Assembly: GCA_012295275.1 (NCBI GenBank)
Contig: CM022666.1
Coordinates: 11,009,077-11,073,076, forward strand
Reading direction: 5' to 3'
DNA: 64,000 bases
Origin: Chrysomallon squamiferum
Lineage: Eukaryota > Mollusca > Gastropoda > Neomphalida > Peltospiridae
Of the stretch, positions 41,366 to 60,778 are shown one piece after another. The first letter of the stretch is position 1. Each line of letters starts with the position of its first letter. The notes under the pieces are model-generated. The model was given only the letters and a program-made list of their open reading frames with translations. It was not told the DNA's origin and did no database searches. The position numbers and the translations under genes are program-made.

Positions 41366-41976
41366 CATGCTTAATTAAAAGCAATTATATATGTAAGAAC
41401 CACAAACATTATGAATATGAAAACTACAGATGATGAAAAAAAAACAATAAATAAACAATTATTAAAAATCCATTAATAATTACTTTGACAAAAGTGAAAT
41501 GATACATTTGACTTTATAATATAAAACAAATAAAAGTTTTTGCTTTTTAATTTGCTTTCTATAGACTATACTGTCTGTGCAAATATTATAGTTTAACGAA
41601 ATGAATATTGATATTATTAAAAACTGTTTTCTAACCACTGGCGATTCACTGATTCAACCATTGAATCAGTATGGTTACGAGTAATTTGATTTTAGTATCC
41701 TAATGGTAATACCTCGAAACAACTGACGAATAAAATACACAAAGTTTGAACAGTGATGTTATTCATATATAATGTATTTAATGATATTAACTTGAGTCAT
41801 TTAAGGTTACAATTGAAATACGATAATGCAGCTTACTCTATGTAAAACATTAACTGATAAAGACTACATTTGATGTTAAGCATTTACAAATTAACACAAA
41901 CAAACCTGTTTTTTAAATTAGTATCAACTGGTTGCGAAGAACCATCAAGATTTCCTTCCAAATCGTTTTTTTCCAT
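39180..41976 (-). CDS. RABAC1: Rab acceptor 1 / prenylated Rab acceptor (PRA1 family), 5 exons, 194 aa
   Basis: Exons: 41976-41906, 41117-40908, 40493-40396, 39679-39578, 39283-39180; 585 nt with the stop, all phases agree. The hydrophilic N-terminus contains REWFSKTRQSVKPWSEFVNT and the strongly conserved QGNYVFVFLGLVIFC. Two hydrophobic hairpins follow (ILTSPLLLFAIAACLGACYI and ALSFPLFWMAGAGSVVFWII), then GASFFVVMAHASMY and an acidic tail ending in EEVQIV. Length and order match vertebrate RABAC1 (about 185 aa). Family knowledge: it is a Golgi/ER protein with four membrane-embedded segments that binds prenylated Rab GTPases and VAMP2 and is thought to help Rab membrane delivery. It is an ordinary conserved gene; the odd point is the intron 4 repeat. 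Confidence 0.93.
39381..39577. repeat. 28-bp tandem array of donor-site copies in RABAC1 intron 4
   Basis: About seven units with period 28 (units at about 39381, 39409, 39437, 39465, 39493, 39521, 39549), the last joining the exon 4 edge. On the minus strand four of the units carry TTATTGGTAAGT, the exon 4 end plus its 5' splice site; the two outermost units and the one next to the exon are degenerate. Confidence 0.88.
39578..39679 (-). CDS. RABAC1: RABAC1 exon 4
   Basis: Encodes REITLTQQYMGVAALSFPLF then WMAGAGSVVFWIIG, the second hydrophobic hairpin. The donor is ATTATTG|GTAAGT, copied several times in the array just downstream. Confidence 0.92.
40396..40493 (-). CDS. RABAC1: RABAC1 exon 3
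   Basis: Encodes LTSPLLLFAIAACLGACYIL and SLKNQSQKTTVFG, the end of the first hydrophobic hairpin and the cytosolic loop. The donor is GTTTTTG|GTCAGT. Confidence 0.9.
40494..40907. other. RABAC1 intron 2
   Basis: 414 bp with a (TA)n microsatellite at 40733-40765 flanked by (GT)n and (CA)n. Confidence 0.75.
40908..41117 (-). CDS. RABAC1: RABAC1 exon 2
   Basis: Starts IMSISLSNVSAREWFSKTRQ and ends NYVFVFLGLVIFC, the most conserved block of the PRA1 family. The acceptor is TTCTTTCAG and the donor TGCAT|GTAAGT. Confidence 0.93.
41118..41905. other. RABAC1 intron 1
   Basis: 788 bp with a (GT)n microsatellite at 41313-41362. Otherwise AT-rich without features. Confidence 0.75.
41906..41976 (-). 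CDS. RABAC1: RABAC1 exon 1
   Basis: MEKNDLEGNLDGSSQPVDTN then LKN. The donor is AAAACAG|GTTTGT. This is the first in-frame ATG; the N-terminus of the family is poorly conserved. Confidence 0.82.
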
Positions 41977-43481
41977 CACAAAAACCAACAAAAAGCCATT
42001 TGTGATTTGACAATCTGACAACGTGGAAATCACTTCCTATAAACACCAATTATGATGACGTTTTACACAAATAGGCCGCTTTCTGAACATAGCAACTGAT
42101 ATTAAGGGAAATGCAATACTACCACTTCTACTACTACAAGTGCTACTGAGAATATGTGACAGTGGAAGAAGAAAAAAAAATAATAGCTGACAAGGAACAA
42201 AAAGTTAAAATAAGGTGATTTCCTATTGATACAAAATTGTTTTTAATTTATTAAACAAGGGAAACAACTCTTTAGACGTACAATTATAACTAATCGGTGG
42301 CATATGCGTCTTGTTAATAACTAAATAATTATAAAATAAGGTACATTGCTGATGGTTGTATATTTTAAAAAGCGTAACATAATTTGTTAATTTATTTTCA
42401 AACTGAAAAACAATGAACATGTCACAAAGTACTTTTATCAAACCGGTATAGAGAAGAAACAAAGAAAAATGAGGAAAAAAGGAAGAAAGGAAGAAAGACA
42501 GAAAATAAAAAGAAAAGGTGGTGTAACCGTTTTTATTATTGCATGGCCGTAACTACACTGATGCAAATACCGAAACTGACGATTTTTTTTAAAGAAAAAA
42601 ACAAAAATTAATACAAAGATTTTCTTTAAAAACTATAAAATATAAAGTTCTATTCCGATAGAAACGATATCCACTTTCAAGACGGAGCTTCTGGGAAAAA
42701 GAGTCTAATTTCGGCCATATATTGTATGGAATAATTTTGATAAATTATCATTGGTAATTATAAATTATTATTTTGTGTTTGTTTTGTTTATGTTGTTTGC
42801 TTGTGAATTTATATTTAAGTTTGGATTTGTTTTATTAAGACCATACGATAACATTTTAATTCATACCATCTAAAACAAAAATACAAAATTATCCTTTTGT
42901 GACGTCTTCACTGCTCAAGTATGGATGTTCTGTACACATCGTACAAGTTATCTCGGACAATTTATTCAGAAAGATTTGTATTTAAGTCCAGAAACACATT
43001 TTTTTGTCCTATATCTGTAGATATAACTTATAATAATGTTAGAACTCGCCCGTTAGGAATGCGTAAACTGTATCTGTTCAGTCACATTGTGACCTCTTTA
43101 TTCACTGGCGTGACGAGTCTGTTTCGTCATTAAGGTGACCTACCAACAGTTATCAGAAAATCAGAAATTTCATCTTTCTACTCGTGACCGCATTTTATAA
43201 GCTTCTCTTTTTATTCACATAAAAGCCTGTTTACGTGTCATTTTTTCCCCGAAACGTGTTGTTGAGCTATAATAGTTCTTGTCCTCGATATAAAATACTG
43301 TAAATAAATACACAGAAGTGTTGGCTTTTATATGAATACTGATCTAGTTTCAGGCTAAGTAATTTGAAATTACTACAATTAATAATATTAATGTTTAAGA
43401 AAATTTAACTTAACGTGGTATTTTTATTTGTTTTGCTTATGATGATGATAACTTGCATTATTAGTAGTAGTAGTAATAGTT

Positions 43482-43539
<58 letters not shown>

Positions 43540-44478
43540 TAATAATAATGATAAAAGTAGTAGCTGTAGTAATAAATTTTGTCGAGCAATGTAAAGCAAC
43601 AGATGCCGAGGTGCATTAATGTAGTCTGTTAATGTGTTATCAATACAGTTACGTGAGTTTGTGTCTTGCTCATGATGACCAAACATTTTTCATTCGTTTT
43701 TAAACTGGTTGCCCTGACCGTTTAGCAATTTTCTGTTAACTTTGTGCATTAACAGCATAGTTCTTTAAAGGTTTGAAGCAAAAATAGCATCTCTTTCTTC
43801 ACACAAGAGGGCCAGCACAGGTTTCTGAATACCTGTACCCAGCCCATAAAACACCTTCGATTCGCCATACCAGATATTTTATTTCATTAATACTTGCAGC
43901 ATTTGGTTCAATGAAGGAACGATATCTGATTACTTCAATCAAGATTATCCGGTCACCAACCAACGTAGTTTTTAAAGCTTCGTTAATAATCATGTGATTA
44001 GATTTGATTGATTGATTGATTTACAACAACGACAACAACAACTATTATTATTATTATTATTATTTAATTTATATATCTTTATTCAGTTTTCTCTGTTGTT
44101 TCTGTGTTTGTTCTATTTTTATTTATACTATTTTCACTGTGCTTGATTTTCTTTTCATTTTACTTAACTTTTTTTTAATTTTAAGTTTAGTATTTTGTAC
44201 TTCATTTTAACTTATTTTAAATTATGATTTTTTTTTTTTTTTTTGAATATTAACGAAGTCACTGACATACAGGTAAAACCAAACACACCTGTTTATCTCT
44301 CTTTATTTACCGGTCATTCTCCTCGTATGGATGACTGCATTCGCGAGATGAAAACATCACACAAGACTTGTCAAACATAAATAATAGTATCCACGTACGA
44401 TTTCTTCAAACAAGATTTGTTTTTATTAGAAACAGAGACAGGCAGGCAGATAGACAGACTGAGAGACAAATACACAGC

Positions 44479-44479
<1 letters not shown>

Positions 44480-44533
<54 letters not shown>

Positions 44534-44562
44534 GTAGAAAGATAGATAGATAGATAGATACA
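44480..44562. repeat. (GATA)n microsatellite
   Basis: GATA units with a GGTAGAAA interruption at about 44532. Confidence 0.93.
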
Positions 44563-44697
44563 CAGACAGATATACAGACTGATAGATAGAATGATATAGA
44601 GATAAAGGAGATACCTCAAACACATTGTACAATACATGCACAGTATATAATGAAATAAAAGCATAATATAACAAAAAGAAAATGTTAAACTAAATAA

Positions 44698-44704
<7 letters not shown>

Positions 44705-44793
<89 letters not shown>
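44705..44793. repeat. (GA)n microsatellite, ~89 bp
   Basis: Uninterrupted GA dinucleotides. Confidence 0.96.
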
Positions 44794-44794
<1 letters not shown>

Positions 44795-46264
44795 GTAACC
44801 CAAGTATAAATAAGCAAATAATGAAACAAACAAGAAATAACATAATATAGAGGAAAAGTTAAAAATAAATAATAAAGATGGACAGAAGGGTGAAGCTATA
44901 TGAAACGAAACAAAGACACATGTACACAAACCTCACACAGCGCAGATTGTTCATAATTAGCATGAAGCATTTAATACCTAAAAACAAAATAAAAACAACA
45001 ACAAAACAGTCCAAACAGTCCAAAATACAAACAAACAAACAAACAAACAAACAAAAAACGTTCAGTAACTAAAAATTAAAAAAATTAAAGTATCTAAAGA
45101 CAAAAAGCAGTGAAGTGATGTTAAATTAACACAGACAATCTGCGTCATCAGTTTGTATTTTAAATACCACACGCACTGGTGACAGCTGTATGTCATCGTT
45201 ACTTCATCAACAACAACAACAACGTGTTATTATTACCAAACCTCAGGTCACTATAGCTGTCCTTTCATCAGGGTCGGTTCTAATATTGTGAGGAAGGGGA
45301 TTATCAGAATTCACCAATTCTTGCAGAAAATGTAGATTATCTCGGTAAACGGTGTCTGTAACTGAGGAGTGAAGGAAGGGAGCGATGTATGTAGGAAGAG
45401 TGTTTTAAGTGTAAGAATAGTCGAATAAAAGAGAAAAGAAGAAAAAGAAATAAAGAAGATAACTTATAAAAGAAATAGTTATGTTACGTATGTATTACTC
45501 TGAATATTCTGCAAGAAAAAAGAGCTTTTTTTTTTTTTTTTTTTTTCCGGTTTATTTTCCTGCAGTTAATTTACTTATCCATACACCCATATTGCATATA
45601 TATGAACATACATACAAACATATATCACAAACATATATCTGCATACTCCGGTACGCATTCATGTACACGTACACATTCAAATACTTATATATTTTTTGTT
45701 TTTTGCAGTTTATATCATATTCACACATAAATTACACATATACACATACATATACAAAAATATACAAAAATACACAGTATACACATTAACATACATATAC
45801 ACATAAACATACACATACAAATACAGGCATACATTCATACACACAAACACACCCAGACACACGCATATACACACATATACATACAGTGGACTATAATTTA
45901 AAACTGTATCCAAGTAAATTTAATAACCTTATTCTTTTTCAAGATCATTTTTAATATCAAATTTCACAGAATAATCCGTAACAAATAAAAGAATGTAATT
46001 TTAACAATAAAAAGGTAAACAACAAATAGTTGAAATATAAATCCTCTTCTCATGGTCGGATGGATCAATGGTATTAAAACATTAATAGCTTGCTCGGATA
46101 GACGCGGGTTTTTTTCTTCTCTCTGTTTGGTAATATATCTCATCTCTTGTAATTCGTACACTTGTTATTTGTATCTTTTACATTTAGCCTTGTGCAATAC
46201 CACACGAGGTTTTTGTTATGGTTTACAGTTTTGCTTTTGTTATTTTATAGGGCTAAGTTCGCAT

Positions 46265-46266
<2 letters not shown>

Positions 46267-46341
<75 letters not shown>
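46267..46341. repeat. (CT)n microsatellite, ~75 bp
   Basis: Uninterrupted CT dinucleotides. Confidence 0.96.
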
Positions 46342-46345
<4 letters not shown>

Positions 46346-46769
46346 CTGTGTGTATTGGTGTGTTAAATTTACGATTCATTCTGTTTCTGACTTCTACTTG
46401 AAAATTGTTGTTGTTGTTATTATTATTATTATTATTACTACGACTACTACTTATTATTGTTATTGATATTGTTGCTGTTGTTGTCATTGTTGTTATTGTT
46501 GTACACCATGAGAGATTATATTCATACGTGTTTGAAGAAAAGCCGAGACACCGTCATACTAAATGGCTTTGTAAACTAATTTACGCCGGAACAGAAAAGT
46601 GCATACTCAATTTTCTGCATGACGCCGCATTTCCCACATGCTGACTATAAATTACAGTGAGTAAATTTCTCATGACAATAATATTTCTAGTATTATGAAG
46701 CTTTTTTCTTTCCTGTATTTTTTTCCTGTTTTAGCCAGCGATGACTTGTCACTCAGCCAGCCGAGCTGA

Positions 46770-46903
46770 TCACGTGACTCAGCGGGAAACCCATCAATGG
46801 CCTAAATCCATAGGGTGTTTTTGACCTGCGACCTCTGACCTCATCATAATGCAACAAAGAATGATATCACATTTCTAGGCTTGAAAAAGTTCGTTATATA
46901 AAA
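46770..46903 (+). promoter_or_regulatory. Candidate promoter of the WxxW-PPxY gene
   Basis: TCACGTGA (46770-46777, a perfect MITF/TFE-type E-box) overlaps TGACTCAGC (46775-46783, an AP-1/Maf-type site). A TATA-box match, TATATAAAA, lies at 46895-46903. A start near 46930 would leave a 5' UTR of about 320 nt before the ATG at 47247. No expression evidence is available. Confidence 0.4.
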
Positions 46904-47246
46904 GCTCGAAAAGTACTGGATAAAAATGTAGTTTATTTTATTTTTGTCTCTACGAAAAAACAAGTAAGAAATTGGAGTCTGTGGAGTTGTTATTGAATAC
47001 CTGGCATCGCTGGCTTGAATCATTCGCTATACGTAAACAATTTGGCGTATTAACAACATACACAGTGTACGTAACAAAACCTTAGGACTAGCAAAACTAT
47101 TTTCTCTCTCTTATTTTCTTTGAACATGTCTGCCTGTGTGATCACTGTACATTATGTACTTGCTAAATAATAAAGCAGTAGCTGTTTGGATCTGAACTTA
47201 CATATATCTTTTATAAATTAAAATTAAATAAACTTCTTCTTTTTAA

Positions 47247-55595
<8,349 letters not shown>

Positions 55596-55620
55596 ATCAT
55601 ATTATCACCAAATTAATGTT

Positions 55621-55623
<3 letters not shown>

Positions 55624-55708
<85 letters not shown>
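55624..55708. repeat. (CT)n microsatellite in the 3' UTR
   Basis: Begins about 29 nt after the stop codon of the WxxW-PPxY gene, so it is almost certainly transcribed. Confidence 0.95.
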
Positions 55709-55712
<4 letters not shown>

Positions 55713-56550
55713 TCACACCATCACTCACCCATTCTCCCCCTTTCATTAGTTCATTTCAACTTTGTATCCTTCAACTTTCCTCAAATCTTGGATTCTCCCA
55801 TCCAGTCATAAGTGCTATAATTATTTACAGACGATGACAAATTATAAATAATCACTTCACAGAATGATTTCAGTACGTTGTACTTATTTCTTTTATAAAC
55901 TGACATAAACTATTATATAAATACGACACAGTTTTCTTGAATCTGACTCTCTAGCACAGAAGTGATATAATGCGTTTTCTTTACATATGCATACCAAACA
56001 AATAGCATATATTATGTTACTATAATATTATATTTAAAGAAAATTAAATGAAAGTTTTGTATTTCAAAGCCGACAGATAGCAATGTAAATTAAAGCTTGT
56101 CATATTAAATGTTATTTTCATATAATGCCAGTTAGTTATAATATTATTGTTCTGAGCAACTTTTAATACCTTTCACTGAAACCAGTTGTAAGCAGAACAA
56201 TATCGTTAATATTTTATATCTCAAATACCGCTTGTTCGTTAATTTTTCAAAATCATATGCGTCACATTAACACAAATATTGCCTTGTTTCAAATATTACA
56301 TCACTGTATAATCAGAAATATTGCATTATTCGAATTATTTCATTACCACAGATATTGTATTATCTCGATAAATGAATGTGCAGTTACAGTTACATGTGAA
56401 AGGTTTGATTTATAATTTTTTTTTAAAATTATTTTAATTAAAACATTACCAGTTTAATCTTTATTAATTTGTATATCTGTATTAACATTGCTATTAACTT
56501 TCATGAGCAAAGACGAAAACATTACTAAGATACACTTTTCATTTTGCTTT

Positions 56551-56582
56551 ATGACGTCATTTGAAAATGGAAGTTGACGTCA
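56551..56582. promoter_or_regulatory. Pair of palindromic CRE sites
   Basis: TGACGTCA occurs at 56552-56559 (within ATGACGTCAT) and again at 56575-56582, 23 bp apart, in AT-rich DNA. Two perfect 8-mers so close are unlikely by chance. The target gene is unknown. Confidence 0.35.
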
Positions 56583-57953
56583 CATCATAATGTAGATTTA
56601 TAATATTCATACTGATAAGTGAGTATTAATTTATACTGTTAATGTCAAGTGATTTACTTTTGTTTATATTTTATATTACTAATGTCATGCAAGATAATTT
56701 CTGAAATGATAATGTGATATTAATATCAGATTTATAATGTCATGCGAAATTTATTTCTGATTAACATAATATTGTAAAATATAACATTTTCACGTATACG
56801 TCTTTTGTTTTATAGCATTTTTGTCGATGTTTGTATATATTTAGTATTAGATGTAAATAATAACAAGGCAGCTAAATCAAACTGTACGTGTTATTTATTA
56901 TTATTACTACTGCTATCTTTACTATCATTATTGTTAGTATCGACTTCATCGTCATTATATATATATTTCAGCGTACTAAAACAAAATATATTCCATTCCT
57001 TTGTTTATAACTATTGCTTAGTCTAAACCTCTCTGACTGCAATTACTATCTGACAAACTTACTATAGAACTGTGTTACTGTGCATGTTCGTTACGGTTAC
57101 GCATATGATTACATTTGGCTACATGGGTACGTGTATGCGTGTACACGTGTGCTTGTAAGCATGTTCGCATGAGTCTGCATTTGTGTTTACAGGGTGCTTA
57201 TTCTTATGTTTGTACGTTTGTGTGTCCCGTTCGCCTGCGTAATGATCTTTGTGTTCATGGTCAAAATTAAAAAAAAGAAATAATAAGATTATTTCGCTAT
57301 TCTGAGTAGTGTGTCAGGTTAGCTGGGTAATCTCTTTTTCACAATCGTGTGGTAGTCAATAAAACAGACAGATTATAATTTTAGTTTGAAGGACTATTTC
57401 ATTCAAATCACAAAACAGAACCTCTGGTGTAAGAAATATGTCTAATGTTATGTTATGAGTAAGTGTAGAGTTACTGTTATGAATAAGTGTATATTTGAAT
57501 AAGAATTAGCCTAGTACTATTGTTAAGAGTAAGGCTAGATATACTTTTGGAAAAAAAAGTACATTATTATAGTGGTTTCATGATCTAGAAACTTGTTTTA
57601 AGTTAGTCACACGTCACTTGTCTAACTGTGATAGGTCACAAGATCAAGCCTCTCTATTAACCTGCTTGGTTATTTCCCGATACAACCAGTGTTTCGTGAC
57701 TAACGAAGATGTAAGGTGTGATTTTGCGTCACAAAAGAGTAAGACAATATAAAAATCCATGATAGCTTATAAAAAGATTAAAAAACAGTATGACGGCAGT
57801 GCGTTTCTGTTCTCTGTAGTCTCGTTTTATGTCGACCTACCTGTCATTAAACACATATTTACTTCTTTAAAAATCTGTTCAAGTAAGTAACAAGAACAAC
57901 AAAATCAACAACAAGATTAATAATGACAAAAGCTACTTCTACAAATAATAATA

Positions 57954-57997
<44 letters not shown>

Positions 57998-58779
57998 TAA
58001 TAATAAAAAAAGAAATAGTACTAGAAGGAAGCAATAATTATAATAAGTATACAAGCAAACAAACAAACAAACTGGATAATTTTCTCTTGTGCATCAATAT
58101 TTAAAAAAATATATTTCTGATCTTTTTATTTCAAAAGAACTGACCTTGTGACTTCCTGTAAAAACAGGATATGATTTATAAAGCCACGTAAACAAATATT
58201 AGATTCCTTCCGACCGCCAATATAACCAGAGAATGAAACCAATTTTTATTATTTACTTGACTCTCATCAGTTATTGTGACTTGAGTTTGACGGAAACAGC
58301 TCACACACAGTAAAACTAACTCATTACCATAGACAAACTGTAGTCCATGTGTAATTTAATGTTGTTATTATTATTTATTTATTTATTTATTATCGCTTCT
58401 ACTTCACTACTCCTATTACTACTTCTACCGAGAGAGAGAGAGAGAGAGGAATGCGTTACAGTACAGACAGGCATGCGGTGCTCGCCCAGAAACAAACAAA
58501 CAAATCGGTTTTCTCTTCATTCTGATGCTATTTTTAGCAACACGTCACGAAGAAGCGCTTTCGGCTAGAGAAATGACAAATAATTCGCGTGGAATGACAT
58601 CATTGTCCTTCTAAAAATATGACTTTTCAAAGACAACAGCATTCTTACGTGTTGTTTGTTATTTATGGCGGAATTTGAAACAAATGCACGAGTAGGTAAA
58701 CAGAATGATTAATCACGATAAATTTTCCAAATGATAAAATAGTCTGCATAATATTAATATTAGCAGACAAAAAAAAAAA

Positions 58780-58818
<39 letters not shown>

Positions 58819-60727
58819 AAAAAAGTATAATAATAATAATAATGATAATAATAATAATAAAGATAAATAATATATTTTTTTAATAATTAAGTTACTTTTC
58901 TGAACTTTTATTTTATAAAAAAAACAACTTAGTGAACTAATACTGAAATTTTGAAATTAAATAATGATGATGATGATGATGGTGATAACAATAAAGATGT
59001 GGCTATTTCCATGTTTTAATGGTCAATATAGATGACCATTCTTTTAAACTTTTGAATGAATGAAAGAATAAACATTCCTTTAACACCCAGCACAGACAGT
59101 TAGACACACTTAGGAAACAGCAGTAGCAGGAACAACAACAACAACTTCAAAAACAGTAGTAATCACGACAAAAATAACAATAACGACGACAAAACAATGG
59201 TATTTCAAAAAAAATATCAACAATATAAAAAATATAAAAGCCTAGTCGTTGGACTGACAGCTAGTAATATTTTATATACAGCTTCCAATAGATAGTAAAG
59301 AATATACCACAACATTTTATTCCTCTGAAGAACGGCACTAGACAAGAGATGCATCGAGTTTTGATCCTGGGACCTTTCGAGCTCCAGGCAATCGACTGAG
59401 TGACGACAACCTTCTATGTTCTGACTTGTACACGTATGAACATTACCATTTTCAGATTTTCTGTCAGTTTTATTTAAAATCACACACCCACACACACACA
59501 CACACACACACATCTCTCTCTCTCTTCATTTATTATTTTCTTTCATCTCTTTGTTATATTATATCTCTATTTCATTATTAACATGCGTGTATGTATGTCT
59601 GTGTGTGTGTGTGTGTGTGTGTTGTGTATATATATATATATATATATATTTGTGTGCGTTGTGCATGTGCTTCTGTATATTGATCATCTGAAACAAAAAA
59701 TATGAAGTTCGAAAATAACGACTGTAACTCCTACATCATTATCTGAGACCTTTTCTAAACTATACAAAAAATATACACACAGTTTAAATAAAAATAAAAA
59801 TTCAATTCAATTCAGTGAATGAATGAATGAATGAATGAATGAATTAATTAAAGTTTCTATTTAAATAAAACTTAATTAATAAAGTTACTTTATTTAGGAA
59901 TTAAATATCCACTGACTCAGTCTTTTCAGTTAGTGAACACCATCTATTAACAATAATATGGTGTCTTGGGTGTAGTTGATCTAACAATAATCTTCCTTCA
60001 TACACGGTAATTTTTTCCCCATTCTAGCAAGTTACCTACAAACTGTTACCAAAGGGCGCAGTTTCAGTTTATCAATACATGGGAAAATACAGATAAAAGT
60101 TAGTTATCTTTATAAAAATAGTCTGTGTTCAAAGGTAGAGGTATTTTGTTTGTATTGTTTTTGTTTTTTTTGTTTTTTTCTTTTGAACAGCATAATAATA
60201 ATAATAAAAACTACAACAACAATAACAGCAACTATAATAACTCAACTGCAGCAGCAGCCGCATAAACAGAAGCAACAGCAGCATCAACAACAGCAACAAT
60301 AACAACAACGACAATAATAATAACAACAACAACAACAACAATAATAATAATAATAAATAATCTAAAAAAGCATGTTACCATTTGGACATTATAAACGATA
60401 AATATAAGCATTTAACACGTTATTTTAATTGATAAATAAATAACATTAAACTTGTTTTACTTTGAAAATTCAGTAGTAGGTCATGCAGTCAGATCTTGCA
60501 GTATCATTGTTTATATGTTTCTACAGATAAACACAATGCACTGCCAGATAAGATCGAGTAAGTGGATTATTCACAATTCTAAGAAGCACGTAGATTCTCT
60601 ATTTCCATCTTCACATATATCTGATGTAATATGATAGCTTTAGTAAAATATCCAGTATGTGTGTCAGATGTAACCAATCCATATCAGAAATGTGTGCCTG
60701 TGTGCACGAGGTGTATAGGTAACTGTG

Positions 60728-60778
60728 TGACGTCAGTTCATGGGAGGATGCAAGTGCTGGGTTCAGGAAATATAAATA
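60728..60778 (+). promoter_or_regulatory. CRE plus TATA box, candidate promoter
   Basis: TGACGTCA at 60728-60735 is followed 35 bp later by TATAAATA at 60771-60778, the usual order for a CREB-responsive promoter. A transcript would start near 60805 on the plus strand. No convincing downstream exon was found. Confidence 0.3.

Larger units (their letters stand above)
41977..46700. other. Intergenic region between RABAC1 and the WxxW-PPxY gene
   Basis: RABAC1's promoter should lie at about 41980-42100, where TGACG (42053) and CACTTCC (42030) motifs occur, but neither is decisive. Beyond that are (AAT)n at 43484-43537, (GATA)n at 44480-44532, (GA)n at 44705-44793, a poly-T at 45526-45546, an ACATATACACA-rich tract at 45590-45890, and (CT)n at 46267-46341. 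Short unmatched open frames at 42921-43133 and 43799-43993 look non-genic. Confidence 0.6.

Noticed and set aside
42921-43133. Small plus-strand open frame (70 aa)
   Set aside because: No similarity to a known family, no splice or promoter support; expected by chance.
43799-43993. 64-aa minus-strand open frame in a less AT-rich patch
   Set aside because: It ends in sequence without donor sites and matches no family I recognise; a repeat fragment is as likely.
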